From assembly GCA_023404805.1 (NCBI GenBank), contig JAEYAL010000238.1:1-27238 (forward strand): DNA of 27,238 nucleotides, given 5' to 3'. Both the position numbers and the translations under genes were made by a program. The notes under the pieces are model-generated. The model made no database searches and was not told the DNA's origin. It was given only the letters and a program-made list of their open reading frames with translations. This stretch comes from Actinomycetes bacterium (GTDB lineage: Bacteria > Actinomycetota > Thermoleophilia > Solirubrobacterales > Solirubrobacteraceae). Position 1 is the stretch's first letter, and the number at the start of each line of letters is the position of its first letter. This document shows positions 14,350 through 23,111 of this stretch, in pieces.

Positions 14350-15441
14350 ATGACCCTCCGGTTCGATCGCAGCCTCCCCCCGGCTGCTGCGCTGGTCCTC
14401 CTCGGCGCGCTCATGGCGGCCGGCGCCTTGCTGCTTCCTTGGTACACGCTCAACGAGGAGGCCGCGAAGGAGCTGCTCAAGAGCATCTCCGCGATGTTCG
14501 GCGACTCGGGCTTCCTCAGCGAGCAGGGCGGTAACGCGATGACGGCTGCCGTCGATGCGGGCGCGCCGCAGATCGTCGACGAGATGCAGAAGGAGCTCGT
14601 CGGCTACAAGGTGTTCTCGGCGATCAGCGTCGTGCTCCACCTCCTCGCCGTCGGCACCGGCGTGCTCGTCGGCCTCAAGGTGTGGTCGGGCGAGGGCTCG
14701 GTCCAGCAGCACCGCACCGAGCTCCTCGGTGCGGCAGCGCTGATCTGCCTGCGTCCGGTGATCGCGGTCCTCCGCGAGCCCGGCAAGGGCGACGAGCTCC
14801 CCGGCGTCTCCGTGCCGGACGGCCTGTTCTCCACTGGCCCGGGGGTGTTTCTCGCGTTCCTCGGCGCCGGTCTGGTCGTCGCGGGCGCGCTGATGCTGCG
14901 TGAGGAAGCCAGTGCTCCGACTGAGTGGGCTCCGGCTGCTGCCGCGCCTGGCGGCGCGTTCGTGCCGGGCGCTCCGCCTGCTGCGGCGCCGCAGGTGCAG
15001 CCCGCTGCCCCTGCGTACGCACAGCCCGCGCAGGCCTACGCACCGCCCGCTCCCCCGCACGCGCCGTCTGCCGCTCCGGCTCCCTCGGCGTACGCCCCAC
15101 CTGCGCCCGCGCCCACGGCGTACACCCAGCCTGCGGCAGCCGCGCCGCCCTCATTCGGCCAGCCTGCGCCGTCGTACTACACGCCCGGCGGCGCCTACGG
15201 CGAAGAAGGCCCCGGCACGCTCGACCGCGATTCGCGCATGGTCCGCCCGAACGACCCGTACGCCCCGAAGCCGCTGGCGGCCCCGGCCGTCCCGATCATG
15301 CCGTCGCCGGCTGCGGTGACCCCCGTCAACGACCCGGCGCCAGTCGTCGACACGCCGGGCGCCGTCTACGGCGTCCCCGCGCCTGCCCCCGCGGCGCCGC
15401 CGCAGCGCCCCGGCAGCACGGCGCCTCCGGGCTTCGCCTGA
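14350..15441 (+). CDS. Four-helix membrane protein with long Pro/Ala-rich tail
   Basis: A 363-residue protein. Its N-terminal half has four hydrophobic helices (about residues 9-30, 88-112, 117-138 and 155-183), the first ending in LPWYTL, and a loop of about 55 residues between helices 1 and 2. This is the same plan as the preceding gene. The C-terminal half (residues about 190-363) is low-complexity and dominated by Pro, Ala, Tyr and Gln, with repeated AYAPPAP-like units, and is probably disordered. Such tails often mediate protein contacts or polar localisation, but nothing specific can be claimed. The ATG at 14350 fits the first helix; codons upstream look non-coding. Confidence 0.78.
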   Translation: MTLRFDRSLPPAAALVLLGALMAAGALLLPWYTLNEEAAKELLKSISAMFGDSGFLSEQGGNAMTAAVDAGAPQIVDEMQKELVGYKVFSAISVVLHLLAVGTGVLVGLKVWSGEGSVQQHRTELLGAAALICLRPVIAVLREPGKGDELPGVSVPDGLFSTGPGVFLAFLGAGLVVAGALMLREEASAPTEWAPAAAAPGGAFVPGAPPAAAPQVQPAAPAYAQPAQAYAPPAPPHAPSAAPAPSAYAPPAPAPTAYTQPAAAAPPSFGQPAPSYYTPGGAYGEEGPGTLDRDSRMVRPNDPYAPKPLAAPAVPIMPSPAAVTPVNDPAPVVDTPGAVYGVPAPAPAAPPQRPGSTAPPGFA

Positions 15442-15458
15442 GCGAGCGCCCGAGACGT

Positions 15459-15471
15459 CGCCTCAGAGGCG
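15459..15471. terminator. Short hairpin between converging genes
   Basis: CGCCT-CAG-AGGCG lies in the 33-base gap between the stop of the Pro-rich membrane protein gene (15441) and the stop of the ASCH gene (15475). The stem is only 5 bp and there is no T-tract, so it is a weak shared terminator candidate. Confidence 0.3.
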
Positions 15472-15474
15472 CCC

Positions 15475-15873
15475 TCAGTTTTGGGCGCCGCCGATGCCGC
15501 GCAAGGCGTCAGTGACTGACGGCGGGTTCTCGATGATCTGCGAGAAGCGGACCAGGGTGACGGTGTCGTCCTGGGTGACCGGCTTGCCGTAGATCTGCTC
15601 GAGGAAGGAACGGAGCTCTTCGGCGCGGCGGAACTCGGGGTTGTCGTGCTCGATGTCGCGCGGCGAGAGGTCTTTGAAGCGTTTGACTTCGACCTGGTCG
15701 ATCACGGCGAGAAAGATCTTCTCGCGCACGGAATGCTGGTACCCGACGGTGACCAGGACAGCCTGGTTCTTGCGGTACTTATGGGACTTGTCCCCGAGCC
15801 GGATCGTTGCCTTTTTGCGTCCGTTGCGGAGCTGGTCGGCGAAGATGGTCGAGTAGAAGTTCAGGACCTGCAC
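15475..15873 (-). CDS. ASCH-domain protein, possible N4-acetylcytidine amidohydrolase
   Basis: A 132-residue protein that spans little more than one ASCH domain (PUA-like fold, binds RNA or nucleosides). By eye it aligns with E. coli YqfB, which removes acetyl groups from N4-acetylcytidine. GRKKATIR (18-25) lines up with GRKTITIR of YqfB and NPEFRRAEELRSFLEQIY with its helix. This places Lys20, Thr23 and Glu80 at the YqfB catalytic Lys21, Thr24 and Glu74 (residue numbers from memory). It is the last gene of the crp-NUDIX-ASCH operon, 11 bases after the NUDIX stop. An RNA-binding role without catalysis is the main alternative. Confidence 0.82.
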   Translation of the reverse strand: MQVLNFYSTIFADQLRNGRKKATIRLGDKSHKYRKNQAVLVTVGYQHSVREKIFLAVIDQVEVKRFKDLSPRDIEHDNPEFRRAEELRSFLEQIYGKPVTQDDTVTLVRFSQIIENPPSVTDALRGIGGAQN

Positions 15874-15884
15874 GAGGGCCTACC

Positions 15885-16325
15885 TTACTTGTCCTGCGCG
15901 GCGGCGCGGCGGTCGATCGCGGCGCGGACCATGTCGCGCTCGCCTTGGAAGGTGAGGAGGCGCTCGGCTTCCTCGAGGGGGACCCAGCGGGCGACCTCGA
16001 CTTCGTCGTCGTGGTCGTCGGTGTGGCCGCCGATGTAGCGCATCATGAAGAAGCTGACTTGCTTGGGAATCGAGCGGCCGGAGCGCTGGTACCAGTAGCG
16101 GACGTCACCGAGTTTCTCGACGATCTCAGCTTCGATGCCAGCCTCTTCGCGCACTTCGCGCAAGGCGGCGGTCTCAGCGTCCTCGCCGGGGTCGATGTGG
16201 CCCTTGGGCAGGGCCGTGACTTTCGCGCCGCTGGCAGCGCGGCGCGTCGGGATGATGATGACGGTTCGGCCTTCGTCGTCAACGACGACGCCACCCGCGG
16301 AGATCTCGTCCGCCTTGGGCGGCAT
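15885..16325 (-). CDS. NUDIX hydrolase
   Basis: A 146-residue NUDIX-fold pyrophosphatase. The full NUDIX box is present: Gly42, Glu48, Arg56-Glu57, Glu60-Glu61 and Gly63-Ile64 with exact GX5EX7REUXEEXGU spacing, within LPKGHIDPGEDAETAALREV. These residues bind Mg2+ and position the diphosphate of a nucleoside-X substrate. The specific substrate (oxidised or modified NTP, Ap4A, ADP-ribose, capped RNA) cannot be told; the LPKGHIDPGE start is common in MutT-like and diadenosine polyphosphate groups. Its ATG overlaps the crp stop codon by one base (TGATG), so it is translationally coupled to the regulator. The ASCH gene follows after 11 bases. Confidence 0.93.
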   Translation of the reverse strand: MPPKADEISAGGVVVDDEGRTVIIIPTRRAASGAKVTALPKGHIDPGEDAETAALREVREEAGIEAEIVEKLGDVRYWYQRSGRSIPKQVSFFMMRYIGGHTDDHDDEVEVARWVPLEEAERLLTFQGERDMVRAAIDRRAAAQDK

Positions 16326-17011
16326 CAGAAGACGTAACGACGCAGCGCGTCAGGGTCGTGGACCGTGAGGCGTCCCCGGCCCTGCGTGATCACGCCGGCG
16401 CGCTCCAGAACGGCGAGGAAGCGGCTGGCGGACTCGCGGGAGGACCCGGCGAGCTTGGCGATGTCGGCCTGGGTGATCGTCAGGAGGACGTCGCCGGCGC
16501 CGGCGCCCTGGTCGCGGGCCGACGAGACGAGCTGGTCGAGGACCGTCGCGACGCGGCTCTGGACCGTCTGGAAGGACTGGCGTGCGAGACGCTCATTGGC
16601 TTCGCGGAGGCGGCGGCCGAGCGCCGCGATGAGCTTGAGGCTCATCTCGGGCCACTCGCGCAGCAGCCGGCGCATGTCGCTGGCGGAGATCGCGATGGTG
16701 TCCAGCTCCTCGAGGGCTTCGACCGTCGCGGAGCGGCGCTCGGCGTCGAACATCGCCAGTTCGCCGAAGAAGTCGCCGGGGCCGAAGTGCGCCAGAGCGA
16801 TGGTGCGGCCGTCGGCGTGCTCGCGGATCGCGCGTGCGCGGCCGCTGTTGACGACGTAACACGTGTCGCTGGCGTCGCCCTCGCGGAAGATCACGTGGCC
16901 CGGCGCAAAACGACGCGGGGTGGCCAGTTCGGCGATCCTGGCGACCTCGTCGCGACCCAGCGCGCCAAAGACCGGTACCCGCGTAAGGGAATCAACGATG
17001 CGCTCGTCCAT
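16325..17011 (-). CDS. Crp/Fnr-family transcriptional regulator
   Basis: A 228-residue regulator. The N-terminal cyclic-nucleotide-binding domain has the phosphate-binding cassette GDFFGELAMFDAERRSAT with Glu84, Arg93 and Ser94, the residues that hold cAMP or cGMP in true effector-binding members. A long dimerisation helix follows (about 122-150). The winged HTH contains TQADIAKLAGSSRESASRFL, where Arg193, Glu194 and Arg198 match the three DNA-reading residues of E. coli CRP, predicting a TGTGA-type half-site. No FNR-like N-terminal cysteine cluster is present. GTG at 17029 is a possible six-residue-longer start. It heads the operon with NUDIX and ASCH genes and has a CRP-like palindrome at its own start. 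Confidence 0.93.
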   Translation of the reverse strand: MDERIVDSLTRVPVFGALGRDEVARIAELATPRRFAPGHVIFREGDASDTCYVVNSGRARAIREHADGRTIALAHFGPGDFFGELAMFDAERRSATVEALEELDTIAISASDMRRLLREWPEMSLKLIAALGRRLREANERLARQSFQTVQSRVATVLDQLVSSARDQGAGAGDVLLTITQADIAKLAGSSRESASRFLAVLERAGVITQGRGRLTVHDPDALRRYVF

Positions 17012-17012
17012 C

Positions 17013-17028
17013 GGTGATTCGTACCACA
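17013..17028. promoter_or_regulatory. CRP-like site at the crp gene start
   Basis: On the minus strand the sequence reads TGTGG-N6-TCACC, 8 of 10 positions matching TGTGA-N6-TCACA with the correct 6-base spacer. It lies one base upstream of the crp ATG and overlaps the TAGTGT -10-like hexamer, the position expected for autorepression. Confidence 0.45.
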
Positions 17029-17061
17029 CTAAGCGGCGTCCGATCTACAGCCGGGCGGCGC

Positions 17062-17103
17062 ATTGCACCGGTACGCCGCCCACAGGCAGCGTGCCGGTGC
17101 AAT
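17062..17103 (-). terminator. Strong hairpin terminator after the PKD-repeat gene
   Basis: ATTGCACCGG (17062-17071) and CCGGTGCAAT (17094-17103) are perfect complements. The pairing continues inward over five more bases with one G-T wobble, giving a 15-bp stem with a 12-base loop. It begins 14 bases past the PKD gene stop and isolates it from crp. Confidence 0.7.
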
Positions 17104-17117
17104 CAGGGGACATCCGC

Positions 17118-20100
17118 TCAGTGGACGCGGAGCGTGCCCCCGAGGTACTTGACGTCCTTGCGGGTCACGGTGCCCTGGTAGCGGCGGCCGATGACGCTCA
17201 CGCGCAGCTCGCCCTTCGGCACGTTCGCGAAGTCGACCGAGTGGTCGTCGCCGGCGCTGCGCAGGAGGGTGACGGCGCCCTTGCGGCGGCCGTTCCGGGC
17301 GCCGCTCACGCGGATCGACCAGCCGCGCACGAACGCGGGGCCAGTCTTCCAGGTGACGCGGAGGCGGCTGCCGCCGAGGCGCTGGATCACCACGTCGCGC
17401 GGGACGGCCGTCGAGGCGAGCGACAGCGGGCCAGACGACGCGCGCAGGCCCGCCTTGATGACGGCCTTGTGCTCGGGCCCTTCGATGCCGGCTGGGTCGG
17501 CGGCGGTGAGGACGACGCTGACGGCGTCGCTCGGGTTGATGTTCGGGATGCGGATGCGGGTCTGCGAACCGCCCACGACGAGCAGCTGCTTGCGCTGCGA
17601 ATGCGCGACGCGGACGACCGCGCGCCACTTCGCGGGCTTCACGCCGCCGGCGCCGGGCGTCCAGCTGGCGAGCACGCCCGATGAGCTGCGCTTGAGCGTG
17701 AGCGAGGACGCGCGCGCTGGAACCGCTGGCGGCGGCGCCGTGTAGGTGGCGACGGTCTGCGCCTTCCCGGGGAGCCCGCCGGCCACGACCGTCGCCATGA
17801 TGTTGCGCTTGCCAGCCTTGCCGCCCTGCGGCGCGAACGGCACCACACCGGACGACTTCGCCGTCGAGACGAGCTGCGTGCCCGCCTCGGCGCCCTCTTC
17901 GGCGAGCTGGACCGTCTCACCGGCCTCCAGGGCCGGCGTGATCTTCCAGCGCAGCGTCCGCTGATGGCCGGAGCCGCCCACCGCGACGCCGAACGTGCGC
18001 TTCGGCGCGGGCAGGGCGAGGTCGACCTTGGTGACCGACGACGATCCCTGCTGCGCGACCACCCAGGCCTTGCCAGCCGGCGGCGCTTTCCAGAGGATGG
18101 TCGTGGTCTTCGCTTTGGGGTCGGTCGTGACGAGCATGCCCTTGGTCAGCGCCTCGGTGCCGTCGGCTGGCGTCGACAGCAGCGTCTGGCCGTCCTCGTC
18201 GAGGATCGCGACCCGCGGCGGCGCGCTGCGACCGCTGACCGTGACCAGCGCCTTCTCTTGCTTGGCCGGAATCTCGAGCAGGTGCCCGGACGGTCCGGCG
18301 AGGAGGAGCCGGCCGCGGCGCAGGTCGGTGCGGACGGCCTTGGCGCCTGCCGCGATCTCGGGCTGCGCCGGCGCGTCGGCCGGGCGCGTCGCGCGGTACG
18401 GCGAGAGGTCGCAGCCCCAGAACGCCTCGGCCCCCACGCCCCAGCGGACGCCGAAGCCGCCGCCGATGTCGAGGATCGGGATCTCGCCGCAGGCGGCCAT
18501 GCCGGTCGTCGAGAGCGTGCCGTGGCCGCCCAGCAGGGCGACGCGCGAGCCGTTGACGTCGAGCCCGACCTCGCCGTCGCCGTCGATGTTGAAGGCGTTC
18601 TTCGTCATCCAGCCCTGGATGCCAGCCGTGAAGTAGCCGACGCTGGCGGTCACGTCGACCTTGCCGCCCATCTCGAAGAAGCCGTTCGACGTGAACTGCG
18701 CGAACGCGCTGGCCAGCGGGATGTCGGCGACGCTGAGCTTGCCGGTGAGCGCGAACAGGTAGTAGTTGGCTTCGGGGCTCGGGAACCGCAGGCGCATGTC
18801 GCCGTCGATGCCGAGCACGCGCTTGCGGCTGATCGTCGGCCCGGCCGAGAGCGACACGCCTGCGGTGAGGTCGAGCGGGTCGACCGAGATGCCGGCGCGG
18901 ATCGCCTGCAGGTAGATCGCTGACGCGATCGGCTGGTTGAGGCCCGACACCTGCGCCCAGATCCGCTTGAAGCGGTTGTTCTGGATCGCGAGCTGCGCCG
19001 AGATCGTGAGCGGCTTCGGCGTGGGCAGCGTGAGCGACGCGCCGCCTTCCCACAGCGCTTCGGGCCGCGAGTAGACGAAGTACAGCTCGCCGAGCGTGAG
19101 CTTGCCGAGGGTGACCTCGCCGACCTCGATCCGCAGCTCGTTGAGGACGACGCCGCCCGACGCGGTGGTGCGGATGCCGGCCGTGCCGGTGAAGCCGCCG
19201 AGGACCGACGGGAGCCCGACGTTGACCGTGATGACGGACTCGCCGGGGTCCGGGAACGTCAGCGACGCGGAGCCGGCGAGCGGGAAGCCGAGCAGCTCAG
19301 CGGCCTGCGGAGTAGCGAGCGTGAAGCCGTCTTCTGGCTCGGACGGGAGCGTCACGTTGAGCGCGCCGCCGAGCAGCGGCAGATCGAGCCCGGAGCCCGT
19401 CGCGCGCAGCGACGTCAGGCCGTTGGACCGCAGGGTGCCGTCGGAGGCGTCGAGCGCGAGCCCCCACGGGCCGCCGGCGGCGTTGAACGCCGTCTCGACG
19501 GCTTTGCAGTCAGCCGAGGCGCAGTCCGCGAACGGCCGGGGCGTGGGCCGCGTGCCGGCGCGCTCTGAGAGCCGCATGCCGTTGAACTGCACGGTCTTGC
19601 CGGTGATCACGAAGAGATCGCCTGCCGACGGCCGTTCGACTGTGACGACGCAGCCGCGCAGGCGGATGTTCGCGTACTCCGCCTCGCGGAACGACGAGCT
19701 GCCCGTGCAGCCCGCCGCCACGTCGGCGGCGCTGCGCACGATCGTCTTCTTGGCGGCCTCAGCGGTGTTGCCGTAGCGGTCGGTCACGCGCACACCCACC
19801 TCGTGCTCGCCGGCCTCGTTGAACGTGGCGGTGAGCTTGGGCTCGGCGCCGGTCGGCGTCTCGAAGGTGCCGTCGCCGTCGAGGTCCCAGCGGAACGTGA
19901 CGGCCGGGTCGAGGTTGTTGCCCTTGGAGCCGGTGGCGTCGTAGGCCGCGTCGACCGAGACGCCGTCGAGCGTGACCTCGTTCGGGCCTGCCAGCACCGC
20001 AGTCGGCGCGGCGACCGGCTCCGGCTTGACGTCGAGCGCCAGCGAGGCGGTCGACGCGCTGGAGAAGGCGTCGATCACCTTCACGGCGACCGCGAGCGGG

Positions 20101-23024
20101 CCTGCGGACGGCGGCGTGAACGTGACGGTCGGGTCGCTGGACGCGGTCCGCTCGAACGTTCCGTCGCCGTCGAGATCGAATGCGAACGTGAGCGGCGCGT
20201 GGCCGACCGCAGCGCTGCTCGCAGCCGCCGAAATGGTGACGGCGCGGTTCGCGAAGACCGGCTCGCCGGCCGGAGGATCCTGACGGACGAGCTTGGCCTC
20301 CGGGGCGTTGGCGTCGGTCGTGCCGGGCGCGATGTCGATCGTCTTCTCGACGGGATCGGACAGCGTCGACGGCGTCGCTCGGTCGTCTTCCACGATCAGG
20401 GCCGCCTTCGGGCGGCCCGAACCGGCGTAGACGTGCGTCGTCGTCGCCGTCGTGGCCACCACGTCGGGTGTGCCGTCGCCGAAGCTCCAGTGGAACTTCA
20501 CGTTGGCCGGGTTCTGGCCGACCGGACCCTGCAACCCGCCTTCGGGCAGCGAAAGCTCGCTGGTGGACGCGTCGAGCGTCACGGCGGCGCCGGACTTCGG
20601 CGCGGACGGCGACACCGTGAACCGCGCGAGCGGCGGCGCTTCGTTGGCGCGGCGCACGTTGAGCGAGATCGTCGCGTCGGCGGTGCGGCCGCCGGCGTCG
20701 GTGGCGCGGACGCGCACGAGGTGCGCGGGGTTCGCCGTCGGGATCTCCACGCCCGTGAGGGCCCGGGTCGTCCGCGCGGGGTCGAAGTCGACGTCGGCGT
20801 CGCCGTCGAGGTCCCACTGCCACGTGAGCGCTTGGTACGACGCCAGGCTCTCGGTGGTGTTCGCTTCGATGTCGAACGCCTGGCCGTTGACCGTCCGCGG
20901 CGGGCGGGCGATCACGACCTCGCCCTGCGGCGAGCGGACCACCGTGATGGTCAGGACGTCAGCGAGGCTCTCCTCGGTACCGGGGTCTTCGGAGTCGTCG
21001 CTCACCCATGCGCGCACGGTGTGCGTGCCAGGCGTGCTGAATGAGGGCGTGTAGGTCTCTGTGGTGGCCGCCGTCGGGCCGCCGTCGAGGGTCCAGCGGT
21101 ACGAGAACGTGGTGCCCGGATCGGTATCGGTGCCGGTCACTTTCAGCGGGACGCTCACCGCCGCGCCTTGAACGATCGCGTAGGTCCCGTCGGTGCCCTG
21201 CTCGGGCGTGGTGCCGACGCGGCTGATCGCAGCCACGGGCCGGGCGTTCTGGACCTTGATGTCGACCTGGGTCTGGTCCCACGGGCCGGCGGCGGTGTCG
21301 AGCGCGAGGTACGCGGTGGCGTTCTGCTGGTAGCTCTGGGTGAGGAACGGCGTGGAGCAGTCGTTCGGGGTGAACGCCCGCAGGAAGGAGCAGACGCGGG
21401 TGCCTGCGGCGGTCTGACCAAGGTCGAACGTGACCGGGGCGCCGCGCGCCGGCGTCGTGGTGCTGGCGTTCAGCTCGACGGCCGGCAGCGGCGAACGGAC
21501 GGGGAACGACCGGTCGAGGTAGACCTGCGCGCCGGCGTCGCCATTGCCCGCGTCGCAGCCCGCGGCCAGGCCGGTGCCGTCCGGCCCGTACCCCGCGAAC
21601 AGCGGCACATGGTCGATCGGGGCGGGCGCGTCGGGCTGGCCAGGGTCGGAGATGGTGTGGAAGCGGAAGCTCAGATCGACCGGAGGCAGCAGGTTCGACC
21701 CCTCGGCCGGTACGAGCTCCTCGATCGGGATCTGGATGCGGCGGTTGCCGTTGCCGAGCACCCGCAGCGGCACCGTGTACGTGCGCGACGTGATCCCGCC
21801 GGTCACCGTCGGCAGCGTGGGCAGGCAGCGCTTGCGGTCGTTCTGCGTGAGGTTCAGCGCCGGTAGCCCCTGGAAAAAGGTCACTTTGACGCGGCCGGCT
21901 CCCGCGCCCTCGGTCCGCACCTGCGCCGACGGGCCGAAGGGCGCCGTGCTGCGGCTCCAGGTGTTGTTGAAGAGCCACGTGTCCGACACGACATCGCCGG
22001 TGGGCGCGAAGTCGATGGTCAGATCGGTCGGGTGGCGGCCGACCGTGAGCGGGAACTGCCCGCGGTTGGCGACGATGTCGGTGCCGTTCACGGTCAGGTC
22101 GCGCTGCTGGACCGAGACGCGGCGCAGGTCCGCGAAGCCGCCGGCGTTGTCGGCCGGGTCGGCGTGGGTCACGTCATGCGTCGGCGTGCTTGCGGCGGGG
22201 TACAGGTAGGACGCCTGCGAGAAGTCGTACGCGAACTGCGTGGGGCCGCAGCTGCTCGCGGGCGCGGCAGCGGCGTCCGGGAACGCGTCGCGCGCCGGGC
22301 CGACGGCCGGCCCGGCGGTAGCGGGCTGGTCGCCGGCGACGGTCAGCAGGCGCGGGGCGTTGTCGCGCGCGCCAGCCGTGAACGGCAGGCCGGCGGCGGT
22401 CTTCAGCCCGTCGAGCGAGACGATGGCGACGTTGTTGCGGCGCGAGGCGGAGTCGCTGTACGACTTGCTGTCGGAGCGGAAGAGCGCCTCCGAGCGCGGC
22501 GGCACAGTGGCGCACTGCTCGATGCCGGCGGCGTCGCTGACGTCGTAGACGTAGGCGTCGCCCGTGAGCGGGAACGTCGCGTTCAGCTGCAGGTCGGACT
22601 TGACCTCGGTGTCCACCAAGATGTCGGGCTGCTCATCGCCGGTGAAGTCCAGGAGCGTCACCGCGCGGGTCGCGCGCCCGGCGGCCTGCCCCTGCGCGAG
22701 ACGCACCTTGATGAACGGGCCGCTGACGGTGTTCGGCGCCGGCGGCACGACCCCGTACGAGTGCGAATGGACGTCGAGGTCGTCGGTCGTCGTCGGCTCG
22801 AGGTTCTGGTTGGCGTGGCCGTCTTGGACGAGCGCCTTCGTGCCGCTCGGCCAGTTCGGGACGTCGGCGGCATACGCCGAGGGCGCTCCGAGCAGCCCGA
22901 GAGATGCGAGAGCGAGCGCGGCCCGGACGGGGGCGACGCGGCGAACACGGTGCGGCAAGGCGCTGCTTTCGAGATCGGCGCACGAACGCCGTGTGACGGG
23001 GCGGGACGCGGCGGCGGTGGGCAC
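17118..23024 (-). CDS. Giant secreted PKD-repeat protein
   Basis: About 1,968 residues using GTG 23024; ATG 23105 (27 residues longer) and TTG 22958 (22 shorter) are alternatives, the last giving the most normal signal peptide. A hydrophobic segment (AALALASLGLLGAPSAYA) marks export. Residues to about 590 are beta-rich and include LLDFTGDEQPDIL, like an FG-GAP/VCBS unit. Residues about 595-1096 hold four to five PKD-like domains (WDLDGDGTFE, WSFGDGTPD, FDLDGDGTFE motifs). Residues about 1100-1540 are a long beta-strand region without a family I recognise, with paired cysteines near its start and end. The last 430 residues are Fn3-like beta modules. There is no C-terminal membrane anchor or LPXTG. 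Likely a large adhesin-like or matrix protein; function unknown. Confidence 0.88.
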   Translation of the reverse strand: MPTAAASRPVTRRSCADLESSALPHRVRRVAPVRAALALASLGLLGAPSAYAADVPNWPSGTKALVQDGHANQNLEPTTTDDLDVHSHSYGVVPPAPNTVSGPFIKVRLAQGQAAGRATRAVTLLDFTGDEQPDILVDTEVKSDLQLNATFPLTGDAYVYDVSDAAGIEQCATVPPRSEALFRSDSKSYSDSASRRNNVAIVSLDGLKTAAGLPFTAGARDNAPRLLTVAGDQPATAGPAVGPARDAFPDAAAAPASSCGPTQFAYDFSQASYLYPAASTPTHDVTHADPADNAGGFADLRRVSVQQRDLTVNGTDIVANRGQFPLTVGRHPTDLTIDFAPTGDVVSDTWLFNNTWSRSTAPFGPSAQVRTEGAGAGRVKVTFFQGLPALNLTQNDRKRCLPTLPTVTGGITSRTYTVPLRVLGNGNRRIQIPIEELVPAEGSNLLPPVDLSFRFHTISDPGQPDAPAPIDHVPLFAGYGPDGTGLAAGCDAGNGDAGAQVYLDRSFPVRSPLPAVELNASTTTPARGAPVTFDLGQTAAGTRVCSFLRAFTPNDCSTPFLTQSYQQNATAYLALDTAAGPWDQTQVDIKVQNARPVAAISRVGTTPEQGTDGTYAIVQGAAVSVPLKVTGTDTDPGTTFSYRWTLDGGPTAATTETYTPSFSTPGTHTVRAWVSDDSEDPGTEESLADVLTITVVRSPQGEVVIARPPRTVNGQAFDIEANTTESLASYQALTWQWDLDGDADVDFDPARTTRALTGVEIPTANPAHLVRVRATDAGGRTADATISLNVRRANEAPPLARFTVSPSAPKSGAAVTLDASTSELSLPEGGLQGPVGQNPANVKFHWSFGDGTPDVVATTATTTHVYAGSGRPKAALIVEDDRATPSTLSDPVEKTIDIAPGTTDANAPEAKLVRQDPPAGEPVFANRAVTISAAASSAAVGHAPLTFAFDLDGDGTFERTASSDPTVTFTPPSAGPLAVAVKVIDAFSSASTASLALDVKPEPVAAPTAVLAGPNEVTLDGVSVDAAYDATGSKGNNLDPAVTFRWDLDGDGTFETPTGAEPKLTATFNEAGEHEVGVRVTDRYGNTAEAAKKTIVRSAADVAAGCTGSSSFREAEYANIRLRGCVVTVERPSAGDLFVITGKTVQFNGMRLSERAGTRPTPRPFADCASADCKAVETAFNAAGGPWGLALDASDGTLRSNGLTSLRATGSGLDLPLLGGALNVTLPSEPEDGFTLATPQAAELLGFPLAGSASLTFPDPGESVITVNVGLPSVLGGFTGTAGIRTTASGGVVLNELRIEVGEVTLGKLTLGELYFVYSRPEALWEGGASLTLPTPKPLTISAQLAIQNNRFKRIWAQVSGLNQPIASAIYLQAIRAGISVDPLDLTAGVSLSAGPTISRKRVLGIDGDMRLRFPSPEANYYLFALTGKLSVADIPLASAFAQFTSNGFFEMGGKVDVTASVGYFTAGIQGWMTKNAFNIDGDGEVGLDVNGSRVALLGGHGTLSTTGMAACGEIPILDIGGGFGVRWGVGAEAFWGCDLSPYRATRPADAPAQPEIAAGAKAVRTDLRRGRLLLAGPSGHLLEIPAKQEKALVTVSGRSAPPRVAILDEDGQTLLSTPADGTEALTKGMLVTTDPKAKTTTILWKAPPAGKAWVVAQQGSSSVTKVDLALPAPKRTFGVAVGGSGHQRTLRWKITPALEAGETVQLAEEGAEAGTQLVSTAKSSGVVPFAPQGGKAGKRNIMATVVAGGLPGKAQTVATYTAPPPAVPARASSLTLKRSSSGVLASWTPGAGGVKPAKWRAVVRVAHSQRKQLLVVGGSQTRIRIPNINPSDAVSVVLTAADPAGIEGPEHKAVIKAGLRASSGPLSLASTAVPRDVVIQRLGGSRLRVTWKTGPAFVRGWSIRVSGARNGRRKGAVTLLRSAGDDHSVDFANVPKGELRVSVIGRRYQGTVTRKDVKYLGGTLRVH

Positions 23025-23111
23025 GGGAGAGCCGTCGCGGTCGCGACACCCTAACCGAGTCAGGCCGGTGGAACTAGGTTTCCCGTATCGCCTACCGGGA
23101 TTCATGCCGCG

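Noticed and set aside
14925..15515. Alternative frame over the Pro-rich tail as a separate gene
   Set aside because: The Pro/Ala repeat produces open frames in all phases; only the frame continuing from the four-helix region has a start and membrane pattern.
17917..20823. Long open frames inside the PKD gene in other frames on both strands
   Set aside because: Arg/Ala/Gly-rich shadows of a frame that contains coherent PKD motifs; expected in very GC-rich DNA.
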